From contig NZ_PIZV01000037.1 in the NCBI RefSeq assembly GCF_002835665.1, positions 1 through 64,000 on the forward strand: a stretch of 64,000 nt of DNA, given 5' to 3'. This DNA comes from Chryseobacterium sp. PMSZPI (GTDB lineage: Bacteria; Bacteroidota; Bacteroidia; Flavobacteriales; Weeksellaceae). Below, one piece after another: positions 55,130 to 62,548 of the stretch. Position 1 is the stretch's first letter. Every line of letters begins with the position of its first letter. The notes below the pieces were generated by a model. That model made no database searches. It was not told the DNA's origin and saw only the letters and a program-made list of their open reading frames with translations. Both the position numbers and the translations under genes were made by a program.

Positions 55130-56229
55130 TGCATCATCCAGAAACTGACATATAGCAGAATCAGGAACATAATCAGTATACCAATAGAATTTACGATAAA
55201 TAATGCCATTCCCTTTAGAATGCTTGTGCTCTTTTTGGTATCGTATACTCTGTGGTGAGCTACAAAGAAATATACAGACATATATACCAATACAGCAGCA
55301 TATAGCAATATCATCACGAAGGTAATGATACCGTTATCAGGTAATAAACTTCGTATTTTGGGAAGAAATATCAAAATAAGAGTGCTCAGTAGCAGGAATG
55401 AAAAATAATGGAGCGTAAAGATTCCATGATCAAAAAACCACCATCTTTTTTTGTTGTGAAACACCCATAAGAAGAAGGCAAATACAGGCAGGTAAACAAA
55501 TAAAGCTTTCGGAAGTGTATGAACCAAAGTTTCTGTAAATCGTTTTGAAATTTCATCATGGCTAAGTCCGCTGTCCTGAAGATGAAATAGTTTTTTAGCA
55601 AAGGGTCTTATGTAAGCATAAGCAATATCTTTCTTCACATGGGAAATGGAGTCAAATTGTTCCATATTCTTTGCGCCCAGAATAATTAATTTTCCATTGG
55701 ATGCTTTATCGATAAGACTGGTGTCAGAATCATCTTTTATGTCATTAAGTTTTATAGATTCATCCTCTTTCGGAAGATTTATATCTTCCTTGTGAAGTGT
55801 AATTCTTTTTTTCAGGGTGTCTGTAATTTGTGCAATTTCTTTTGGAGTCTCCTTCTTTTCTTTTATAACCTGGAGAGTATTGTCTCTGTTGGGCGTATTG
55901 TCCTCCGTTTTAGAATGTGAAAAAAGAGAAGGTAAAAAGAAAGTAATAAAACTTATAAAAATATACAGTTTTACAGGGGCTACATAGATTTGCCTTTTAC
56001 CGGCTAAATATTCCTGAGTAAGTTTGCCGGGGCGGGTAAACAAGTATTGTATGGTTTTCCAGAATTGGCCATCGTAATGGGTAAAGTCTTCAATGAAGTG
56101 GGTAAAGAGGAAATGAAAAGGTTGTTTGCTTTCAATATTTTCCTGCCCGCAGTGTGGGCAGAATCTTTCTTCGACGTGGTGTCCGCAGTTCAGACAGGTT
56201 TTGTCTTCTCTGATCTTTCCGTGGCTCAT
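55126..56229 (-). CDS. DUF3667 zinc-ribbon membrane protein
   Basis: This protein is 367 residues long from the ATG at 56229 (MSHGKIRED). The frame extends to a TTG at 56250 (MLQTF), which is less likely. The N-terminus has the zinc ribbon CLNCGHHVEERFCPHCGQ and the DUF3667 core (FIEDFTHYDGQFWKTIQYLFTRPGKLTQEYLAGKRQIYVAPVKLYIF). A charged middle (about 115-190) is followed by five or so transmembrane helices. The function is unknown; it is predicted to be an inner-membrane protein. Confidence 0.88.
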   Translation of the reverse strand: MSHGKIREDKTCLNCGHHVEERFCPHCGQENIESKQPFHFLFTHFIEDFTHYDGQFWKTIQYLFTRPGKLTQEYLAGKRQIYVAPVKLYIFISFITFFLPSLFSHSKTEDNTPNRDNTLQVIKEKKETPKEIAQITDTLKKRITLHKEDINLPKEDESIKLNDIKDDSDTSLIDKASNGKLIILGAKNMEQFDSISHVKKDIAYAYIRPFAKKLFHLQDSGLSHDEISKRFTETLVHTLPKALFVYLPVFAFFLWVFHNKKRWWFFDHGIFTLHYFSFLLLSTLILIFLPKIRSLLPDNGIITFVMILLYAAVLVYMSVYFFVAHHRVYDTKKSTSILKGMALFIVNSIGILIMFLILLYVSFWMMH

Positions 56230-56500
56230 GGATGAAAAAGTTTGTAGCAAAGATAAATATTTCGAAAGATAAAATAATGATATCGATAAGTTTTTGTGGG
56301 AATTTTTAAAGTAAATTGAATAAAGAAAGAGTTGAGGGAAGAAACTCTTACTTTATCAGTTGTGTTTTTAGAATCTTCTAAACGTTTTTTTTCATCGCAA
56401 CAACAATTTACAAGTTTTATGCCAAAGCTTAAGGATGTGTTAAAATCTATTAAAAATATCTAACGGGTACAGCTTTCTATAGATTAAATAAAATATGTTT

Positions 56501-56529
56501 TTGAGATATAAAAATTATTTGTACCTTTG
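56501..56529 (+). promoter_or_regulatory. Promoter of the rplM-rpsI operon
   Basis: TTG (56501-56503), 18-nt spacer, TACCTTTG (56522-56529). A short ACCC/GGGT hairpin follows at about 56534-56547 in the leader. The gap from 56230 to this promoter holds nothing else recognised. Confidence 0.75.
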
Positions 56530-56575
56530 CACACCCTTTTAGGGGTAAATTATGTTTAATCTTTAACTAAAACGT

Positions 56576-57031
56576 GTGAATACATTAAGTTACAAAACTG
56601 TTTCAGCGAACAAAGCTACTGCTAATAAAGAATGGGTTGTGGTAGACGCTGAAGGACAGCCGTTAGGTAGATTAGCTTCTACGGTTGCAAAGATTTTGAG
56701 AGGTAAGCACAAAACGAATTTTACACCTCACGTAGATTGTGGTGATAACGTAATCGTTTTGAATGCTGGGAAAATTACACTTTCCGGAAACAAGTGGGCT
56801 GATAAGACTTACATCTGGCATACAGGATATCCTGGAGGACAGAAGTCTATGACTGCGGCTGAACTTCAAAAGAAAGATTCTTTAAAGGTATTAGAGAAGT
56901 CTGTAAAAGGTATGTTGCCTAAAAACAGATTAGGAGCTGCTATCCTTAAAAATCTTTATTTATATGAAGGAACTGAGCACAAACATGAAGCTCAACAGCC
57001 TAAAACAATTAATGTTAACGAATTTAAATAA
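56576..57031 (+). CDS. rplM: 50S ribosomal protein L13
   Basis: This 151-residue protein starts with GTG (MNTLSYKTVSANKATANKEWVVVDAEG). Family motifs are GQPLGRLASTVAKILRGKHKTNFTPHVDCGD, KTYIWHTGYPGG and GMLPKNRLG. It joins the large subunit early in assembly and pairs with rpsI, six nt downstream. The GTG start is supported by the conserved N-terminus and by the promoter at 56501-56529. Confidence 0.98.
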   Translation: MNTLSYKTVSANKATANKEWVVVDAEGQPLGRLASTVAKILRGKHKTNFTPHVDCGDNVIVLNAGKITLSGNKWADKTYIWHTGYPGGQKSMTAAELQKKDSLKVLEKSVKGMLPKNRLGAAILKNLYLYEGTEHKHEAQQPKTINVNEFK

Positions 57032-57037
57032 TTAATT

Positions 57038-57424
57038 ATGTCTATAGTTCACAAAATCGGAAGAAGAAAAACTTCTGTAGCAAGAGTTTATGTAAGACCA
57101 GGTTCTGGAAACATTACAGTAAACGGTAAAGATGCTAAAGAATATTTCTCTACAGACGTGATGGTTTACAAATTAAACCAACCGTTCATCCTTTCTGAGA
57201 CTGTTGGTCAGTATGACGTTACCGTAAACGTATTCGGTGGTGGTAATACAGGTCAGGCAGAGGCTATCAGATTAGGTATTTCAAGAGCTTTATGCGAAAT
57301 CAACGCTGAGTTCAGATTAGCATTAAAGCCAGCTGGTTTACTTACAAGAGACGCAAGAATGGTGGAAAGAAAGAAGCCAGGTCAGAAAAAAGCAAGAAAG
57401 AGATTCCAATTCTCAAAACGTTAA
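57038..57424 (+). CDS. rpsI: 30S ribosomal protein S9
   Basis: This 128-residue protein has [45 protein letters not shown] and the basic C-terminal tail ending [12 protein letters not shown], whose last Arg reaches the P-site tRNA in the ribosome. It is the second gene of the rplM operon. The following gap (57425-57609) contains a dispersed palindromic repeat. Confidence 0.98.
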   Translation: MSIVHKIGRRKTSVARVYVRPGSGNITVNGKDAKEYFSTDVMVYKLNQPFILSETVGQYDVTVNVFGGGNTGQAEAIRLGISRALCEINAEFRLALKPAGLLTRDARMVERKKPGQKKARKRFQFSKR

Positions 57425-57428
57425 TTTT

Positions 57429-57500
57429 TTTTCAGACATCAGATTGGAGATGTCAGATTTCAGACTTTTTTTGTCTGGTATCTTATATCTGAAATCTATT
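57429..57500. repeat. Palindromic dispersed repeat between rpsI and rpsB
   Basis: It contains AGATGTCAGATTTCAGAC (57448-57465), the reverse complement of the 18-mer at 16531-16548, plus inverted arms CAGACATCAGAT and ATCTGAAATCT within the element. Confidence 0.75.
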
Positions 57501-57609
57501 AATCTAAATTTAAAATTGCCCGTTACGTTTAGCATCCAAACGCTTCTCCCATCTAAAGAAGTTGTTGATTGTTTAAAAGACGGAAAGTAAACTAACAAAA
57601 ACAGAAAAC

Positions 57610-58371
57610 ATGGCAAAAGCAAATGTAAAAGACCTTTTAGAGGCTGGCGTACACTTCGGTCACATGACGAGAAAGTGGAATCCAAATATGGCTCCATACA
57701 TTTTTATGGAGAAAAACGGTATTCACATTGTAGACTTACATAAAACAGCAGTTAAATTGGACGAAGCTTGTAATGCTTTAGAAAAATTAACTTCTGCAGG
57801 TAAAAAAGTTCTTTTCGTAGCTACTAAGAAGCAAGCGAAAGAAGTTGTTGCAAAACACGCTTCTGAACTTAATATGCCTTATATTACAGAAAGATGGCCT
57901 GGAGGTATGTTAACGAACTTCGTTACTATCAGAAAGGCGGTAAAGAAGATGAACTCTATCGACAAAATGAAAAAAGACGGTACGTTCGAAACTTTATCTA
58001 AAAAAGAAAGATTACAAGTTGACAGACAAAGAGCTAACCTGGAGAAGAACTTAGGTTCTATCGCTGACATGGTGAGACTTCCTTCTGCTGTATTTGTAGT
58101 TGATATCTTAAGAGAACACATCGCGGTAACTGAAGCTAAGAAACTAGGTATTCCAGTTTTCGGTATCGTTGATACAAACTCTGACCCTAGAAAAGTTGAC
58201 TTCGTTATCCCAGGAAACGATGATGCTTCTAAGTCTATTGATATGATCCTTAGCGTAGTTTCTGAATCTATCAAAGAAGGTCAGTCTCAAAGAAAAGCTG
58301 ATAAAGAAAAATCTAAAGAAGAAGGAGAAAAAGTATCTGCTGATACAGATGCTGATTTCGATGCAGAATAA
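57610..58371 (+). CDS. rpsB: 30S ribosomal protein S2
   Basis: This 253-residue protein has the core motifs DLLEAGVHFGHMTRKWNPNMAPYIF, HIVDLHKT, ITERWPGGMLTNFVTIRKA and GIPVFGIVDTNSDP. The C-terminal acidic tail (about 225-253) is longer than in E. coli, as is usual in Bacteroidota. It is preceded by a palindromic repeat, and a strong terminator follows. tsf, the usual neighbour, is not the next gene. Confidence 0.98.
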   Translation: MAKANVKDLLEAGVHFGHMTRKWNPNMAPYIFMEKNGIHIVDLHKTAVKLDEACNALEKLTSAGKKVLFVATKKQAKEVVAKHASELNMPYITERWPGGMLTNFVTIRKAVKKMNSIDKMKKDGTFETLSKKERLQVDRQRANLEKNLGSIADMVRLPSAVFVVDILREHIAVTEAKKLGIPVFGIVDTNSDPRKVDFVIPGNDDASKSIDMILSVVSESIKEGQSQRKADKEKSKEEGEKVSADTDADFDAE

Positions 58372-58394
58372 TTAAAGATTTTCTTTAATATAGG

Positions 58395-58428
58395 AAAAAC
58401 GCTGGATTTCGATCCAGCGTTTTTTTTG
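58395..58428 (+). terminator. Terminator after rpsB
   Basis: AAAACGCTGGAT / ATCCAGCGTTTT stem followed by TTTT. Confidence 0.92.
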
Positions 58429-58479
58429 TTTGCTTTAGAGCTATATTTTTGCCTGGTGAAGGGTTTATATAAGAAATAT

Positions 58480-58503
58480 AAAAACCCACAATTTGCGGGT
58501 TTG
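58480..58503 (-). terminator. Terminator for the minus-strand lipoprotein genes
   Basis: AAACCCACA / TGCGGGTTT stem with one mismatch, T-rich on the minus strand, just after the stop at 58511. Confidence 0.7.
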
Positions 58504-58510
58504 TTTGTTC

Positions 58511-58942
58511 TTAATTGGAGAGTTTTACAGAATAAGAAGTTGTAATGAACTTTGTTGATTGATAACTGGAATTGCAAACCGTTCCTGATAATCTGTAATT
58601 TTGATTTTTTGGAACCATTGTATATCCCATTTTTCCCGCCGTTATAGGAATCTTTTTAAAGAAATTGTTTCCGCTTATCGTAAGTACCATATTGCATGGA
58701 GATCTATTTTCTACTGAAATGGATGTTCTGGGATTACCCGGATCATCATCATTAAGAAGATCGTTCAATACTTCTGCCGTCTCAGGTTTATAGGTCTTGA
58801 TTAGCTCACTATATTCTCTTTCTGCACTGGCAGCATTTCCGGAGTTATTAGTCGGATAAGGCCTTATCGGATAACCGCCATAGTTAACACTGCAGCTGGT
58901 AAGGATACAAGATATCCCTGTAAGAATTAATAGCTTCTTCAT
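58511..58942 (-). CDS. Lipoprotein with shared C-terminal domain, paralogue A (DUF6759-like)
   Basis: This 143-residue protein has lipobox LTSC (Cys17). The last 85 residues form a domain also found at 58950 and 60441: short helix LNDLLNDDDPGNP, then VENRSPCNMVLTISGNNFFKKIPITAGK, NYRLSGTVCNSSYQSTK. Each of the three has two conserved Cys in this domain (CN[MI]V and [VL]C). The family resembles what I remember as DUF6759 in Chryseobacterium. The function is unknown. It follows paralogue B by 7 nt. Confidence 0.78.
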   Translation of the reverse strand: MKKLLILTGISCILTSCSVNYGGYPIRPYPTNNSGNAASAEREYSELIKTYKPETAEVLNDLLNDDDPGNPRTSISVENRSPCNMVLTISGNNFFKKIPITAGKMGYTMVPKNQNYRLSGTVCNSSYQSTKFITTSYSVKLSN

Positions 58943-58949
58943 ACCTGTT

Positions 58950-59651
58950 TTATTTTTTTACTTTACGTTTTTTCAAAGATTTTTCCGATTCAATTTCTTT
59001 CAATGCAGTTTCCTGATTCTTGTTTACTTCAGAAGTAGATTGCCCGGGATTATCAATCGTAACAAAGATACTTTTTTTTATATCTTTCTGAGAGGTGTAT
59101 TTCATATCACAAACATTGCTCTTAAGAGTATAAAAACCCTTATTGACTATAATGAAGTTTTCTCCGTGAGCAGGGACAGCAAGGTTATAATAGTCTTGTC
59201 CTTCAATTTTTAACACAATATTACAATCCGAGTTATTTTTGAACAAAAGGATGGCCTCTTTTTTGGTAATGTCTTCATTGAGCATTGCATTCAGAAATTG
59301 TGCAGTTCTATTTTTGTGTTCTGCAGAACTTTCCGCAAGTAATCGTTTAAATTCTGCTGCTTCCTCTGAATTTGGATCTTTCATGGCATTCTTTGGAATA
59401 TCTGAGATGACCGGCCTTGCCTCCATAGGTTTGGCATTGTGGGCACCTTTTGTCCATTCAGAGTTTTTTAATGCAATAAGTTTAGGCTTCAGCACACTTC
59501 TTTTAGGATCGTCAGGATGTGCGTTCTTTAGATATTCTTCAATTTCTTTGACATTTGTGCTTTTTAGAATGTCTTTGCTTTTTTGTGCATATGTAAAGCC
59601 CGGGATAAGAAAAGTGAAGAATAAAATCGTTAAAAAATTTTTTTTCATCAA
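58950..59651 (-). CDS. Secreted protein with shared C-terminal domain, paralogue B (DUF6759-like)
   Basis: This 233-residue protein has a signal peptide (MMKKNFLTILFFTFLIPGFTYAQ). It contains NVKEIEEYLKNAHPDDPKRSVLKPKLIALKNSEW, a repeat unit also present at 60441, and the shared C-terminal domain with FKNNSDCNIVLKIEGQDYYNLAVPAHGEN and LKSNVCDMKYTSQK. It ends in a basic tail. It lies 14 nt after trmB, which is probably cotranscribed. The function is unknown. Confidence 0.78.
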   Translation of the reverse strand: MMKKNFLTILFFTFLIPGFTYAQKSKDILKSTNVKEIEEYLKNAHPDDPKRSVLKPKLIALKNSEWTKGAHNAKPMEARPVISDIPKNAMKDPNSEEAAEFKRLLAESSAEHKNRTAQFLNAMLNEDITKKEAILLFKNNSDCNIVLKIEGQDYYNLAVPAHGENFIIVNKGFYTLKSNVCDMKYTSQKDIKKSIFVTIDNPGQSTSEVNKNQETALKEIESEKSLKKRKVKK

Positions 59652-59665
59652 TGTTAATTATTTCA

Positions 59666-60343
59666 TCAGCTTATCCGGAATTTAATATACGTTATTGTTT
59701 TTCCTTTAGCCGAGAATAATTCTTCATAATATGTCTTAATATCTCTCAGATGGGGTGTATTAGGATCATATTCCGGTGCACCATAGATATCATGATGCGC
59801 GGTAATGATTTCATACCCGGCGCCTTGTAAATATCCAAGTGTATATCCGTGTAAAAATTCTGAATCAGTTTTTAAATGGATAATTCCACCGGGCTTCAGG
59901 AATTTTTTATAACGATTTAAAAAGTCCGGATGGGTTAATCTGTGTTTTGTTCTTTTATATTTAATTTGTGGGTCTGGAAAAGTAATCCAGATCTCATCCA
60001 CTTCATTCTCTGCAAAGAAATGATCAACAAGCTCGATTTGTGATCTTAAAAAAGCTACATTATTCATATTGCTCTCTACAGCTTCTTTAGCACCAAACCA
60101 AAATCTGGCTCCTTTAATATCGATACCGATAAAGTTTTTTTCAGGAAATGTTTTGGCAAGTCCTACAGAATATTCTCCTTTTCCACAACCTAATTCCAAA
60201 ACGATCGGATGATCATTTTTAAAGAAGTTTTCTCTCCATTTCCCCTTCAATTCAAAGCCATTTAAAGCATCTTCTCTTGTAGGTTGGATTACGTTTGGTA
60301 ATATTTTGTTTTCTGCGAATCTTGCTAATTTATTCTTGCCCAT
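59666..60343 (-). CDS. trmB: tRNA (guanine-N7-)-methyltransferase
   Basis: This protein is 225 residues long from the ATG at 60343 (MGKNKLARFAENKILPN). A longer frame to 60523 runs through the promoter and the previous gene and is rejected. Motifs: PIVLELGCGKGEYSVGLAK (SAM site), NFIGIDIKGARFWFGAKEA, EIWITFPDPQIKYKRTKHRLTHPDFL and IHLKTDSEFLHGYT. The enzyme methylates G46 of tRNA. A TATTTTTG -7 element lies on the minus strand at 60373-60366. Two paralogous genes surround it. Confidence 0.97.
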   Translation of the reverse strand: MGKNKLARFAENKILPNVIQPTREDALNGFELKGKWRENFFKNDHPIVLELGCGKGEYSVGLAKTFPEKNFIGIDIKGARFWFGAKEAVESNMNNVAFLRSQIELVDHFFAENEVDEIWITFPDPQIKYKRTKHRLTHPDFLNRYKKFLKPGGIIHLKTDSEFLHGYTLGYLQGAGYEIITAHHDIYGAPEYDPNTPHLRDIKTYYEELFSAKGKTITYIKFRIS

Positions 60344-60365
60344 TGAGTCATTTATAAAATGACTG

Positions 60366-60373
60366 CAAAAATA
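60366..60373 (-). promoter_or_regulatory. -7 promoter element for trmB
   Basis: TATTTTTG on the minus strand, 23 nt before the ATG at 60343. It supports the shorter start. Confidence 0.55.
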
Positions 60374-60440
60374 GTAAAATTTACATAGATTTTTGTCTTT
60401 TGGTACTAAAAGACATGCTGAGAATATGTTTATTATCTCA

Positions 60441-61214
60441 TTATTGAGCTGCTGCACTTCCCAAAGCAACCATGATTGGCCTTTGAACTGTTTTTTGTGA
60501 AGCATATTGTGCGCCGCAAACAAGGCTTGTGAAAAGATATTGTCCTTTTTCTATCACGATTGAATTTTCTCCCTGAGCGGGTACGGCAAGTCGGTATTTG
60601 GTGGTTCCCACGCCTTCCATACGTACAATAATATTACAATCTGATTTGTTTTGAATTAAGACGATACACTCCTTGGTATTAGGGTCGTTGTCAAATAGGG
60701 AATTGAGGATTTTAACTGTTTTGTTTTTGTGTTCAACAGGAGTTACTGCCATCAGCATATTGAATTCTTCGGCTTCTGCATTGGGAATAGCTGTGTTCGT
60801 ACTGGCATTGATGACATAAGTATTTTGAGCGTTGCTTGGAGTATATTTATCAGTGGCTTCCTTAGAGGCTAATTCAGCTTTATATTTTGCGATTTGTTTT
60901 TGTTTGATAATAGCATTCATTTCATCGAAAGAGATCTTTGTAGAGGGTCTTCTTTTCAATAATGCAAGCATTTCCTGCATATCTTTTACCTTTTGATCGG
61001 CAGGATGTGCATTTTTGATATATTCTCTCATCAATTCCATCACTCTGGGCTTTAAGACCGATCTTCGTGGGTCATCAGGATGAGCGTCTCGTAAAAAAGC
61101 ATTGATTTCATAGATATTATTGCTTTTCATAATATCACTGTAATCTTTTCCTTTCTTTTGAGCTGATAGACTTAAAAACAAAACCGAACTAAAAAGTAAA
61201 AGTATTTTTTTCAT
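60441..61214 (-). CDS. Secreted protein with shared C-terminal domain, paralogue C (DUF6759-like)
   Basis: This 257-residue protein has a signal (MKKILLLFSSVLFLSLSAQ). It contains the repeat NNIYEINAFLRDAHPDDPRRSVLKPRVMELM, then EYIKNAHPADQKVKDMQEMLALLKRRPSTKISFDEMNAIIKQK, and the shared C-terminal domain IQNKSDCNIIVRMEGVG, RLAVPAQGEN, SLVCGAQYASQK. It is the longest of the three paralogues. It lies 97 nt before trmB. The gap upstream (61215-61523) is AT-rich and holds only the terminator at 61461-61490. Confidence 0.78.
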   Translation of the reverse strand: MKKILLLFSSVLFLSLSAQKKGKDYSDIMKSNNIYEINAFLRDAHPDDPRRSVLKPRVMELMREYIKNAHPADQKVKDMQEMLALLKRRPSTKISFDEMNAIIKQKQIAKYKAELASKEATDKYTPSNAQNTYVINASTNTAIPNAEAEEFNMLMAVTPVEHKNKTVKILNSLFDNDPNTKECIVLIQNKSDCNIIVRMEGVGTTKYRLAVPAQGENSIVIEKGQYLFTSLVCGAQYASQKTVQRPIMVALGSAAAQ

Positions 61215-61460
61215 TAATATAGATTAAGTTAAAAATTGAGTACTTTTCTTAATTTGTGTTTGGTGGTATTAGTTTTATTATGATAACGAAATACTATTGT
61301 TTTTATTTTAAACACTTGATCGTGACATAAAAATAAACATATTTTTGAATATTGAAGAAAAGTTTACAGTTAAAATTACATTCTTAATAGAAATAAGCAT
61401 GAGCTGCTGTTAATAGCTTGTTCATGGTTGTCTTGTATATTCTGGTGAAGCCTATTAAAA

Positions 61461-61490
61461 AAAACCATGAAACTATTGCTCCATGGTTTT
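61461..61490 (-). terminator. Terminator after the 61524 gene
   Basis: AAAACCATG / CATGGTTTT stem with a T8 run on the minus strand. Confidence 0.85.
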
Positions 61491-61523
61491 TTATTTTCAC
61501 TGGTCCGTAGGACGTGGTGAGAA

Positions 61524-62360
61524 TTATTTATTAACGGTTTCCGGCTTGCTGTTAGTAACCTCCGGTTGTTTGATATTGATAATGTCCTGAAGGTTTGAAT
61601 TTTTCAATCTTTTCTGATAAATCGGAAGATACTTTTCAATCGGGATTTTTACAGCTTCAAAATTTCCGGCAAGTACATAAGGCTGAATATTTTCAGAAGT
61701 ATAAACAAATTGAAGGAAATTATCAATCAGGTTTTCAGGAATTTTAAACTTCGTGAAATAATCTTTCCCTAAATAGTTTTTGATCTGAGTAACAGAACTA
61801 TTCATTGTTTCATAGGCTACATATCGTTGTTTTTTCTTTCTTTCCCCGGAAAGAATATCGTAAATACTTTCTAAGCTGAAAGTTAATCCTCCATCTCTAA
61901 ATCCGGCTACCGGAAGTTCCGGAGGAGTTCCGTCACCTTTAGGTTCAGGCAGTCCGATCACCTTTTTAATGGCTAATGCTTTATCCGGTTTTCTTAAAGA
62001 ATTTACATCATATTTAAGGTTCCCGGTTGGTTTGAACCTGTTAAGAACAATCTCCTGAATTTCATAATAGGCGATTTTAAGTTCAATCAGATTTTTTTGT
62101 TCGATCAATTGTGGGGTAAGTTTGATGTCCTTTCTTTCGGTAACGATAGAGGTAAAACGAATAACATCACCGGGATTGGCCGGAATATTAAAGCCACCGT
62201 TATAATCGGTAAGAACAGTTTTTTGAGTGTTAAGATTGGTCACATATACCTGGTTGAGATATAAAATAGAATTGTCTCTGAGAAATACCTCTCCAGAATA
62301 TGTTTGAGCATTGATTTTTGCCAGAAAAACCAATAACAGTAGAGTAAACAGTTTCTTCAT
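61524..62360 (-). CDS. Carboxypeptidase-like regulatory domain protein
   Basis: This protein is 278 residues long from the ATG at 62360 (MKKLFTLLLLVFLAKINAQ, signal peptide). A frame extending to 62393 is rejected because it would precede the signal peptide. Residues about 20-110 form a CarboxypepD_reg-like beta-sandwich (GEVFLRDNSILYLNQVYVTNLNTQKTVLTDYNGGFNIPANPGDVIRF). No TonB plug or barrel follows. The rest (about 110-278) is unrecognised. It is predicted to be periplasmic or exported, and its function is unknown. Confidence 0.75.
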   Translation of the reverse strand: MKKLFTLLLLVFLAKINAQTYSGEVFLRDNSILYLNQVYVTNLNTQKTVLTDYNGGFNIPANPGDVIRFTSIVTERKDIKLTPQLIEQKNLIELKIAYYEIQEIVLNRFKPTGNLKYDVNSLRKPDKALAIKKVIGLPEPKGDGTPPELPVAGFRDGGLTFSLESIYDILSGERKKKQRYVAYETMNSSVTQIKNYLGKDYFTKFKIPENLIDNFLQFVYTSENIQPYVLAGNFEAVKIPIEKYLPIYQKRLKNSNLQDIINIKQPEVTNSKPETVNK

Positions 62361-62508
62361 ATAATTTGGCAAAATTACATAGAAATACAGCAATTTATAT
62401 TGTGTTAGATAGGGAATGCTGGTTAAAGTTATATTAAACTTTGAGATTAAAGTGTTAATGAGTGTTATAATCTTGCTTTTAAGCTAAATATAAATTTAAA
62501 AAATCAAT

Positions 62509-62545
62509 AAAAAAGCTGAAAAAAATATTTCTTTCAGCTTTTTAT
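62509..62545 (-). terminator. Terminator after the gliding-motility-type gene
   Basis: AAAAGCTGAAA / TTTCAGCTTTT stem with a T tail on the minus strand, just after the stop at 62549. Confidence 0.85.
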
Positions 62546-62548
62546 ATT

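Noticed and set aside
56534..56547. Ribosomal-protein leader structure before rplM
   Set aside because: Only a 4-bp ACCC/GGGT hairpin is visible, overlapping the likely start of transcription; too weak to call a regulatory RNA.
60344..60523. Extended N-terminus for trmB
   Set aside because: The extra 60 residues overlap the preceding gene and the -7 element; the family start is at 60343.
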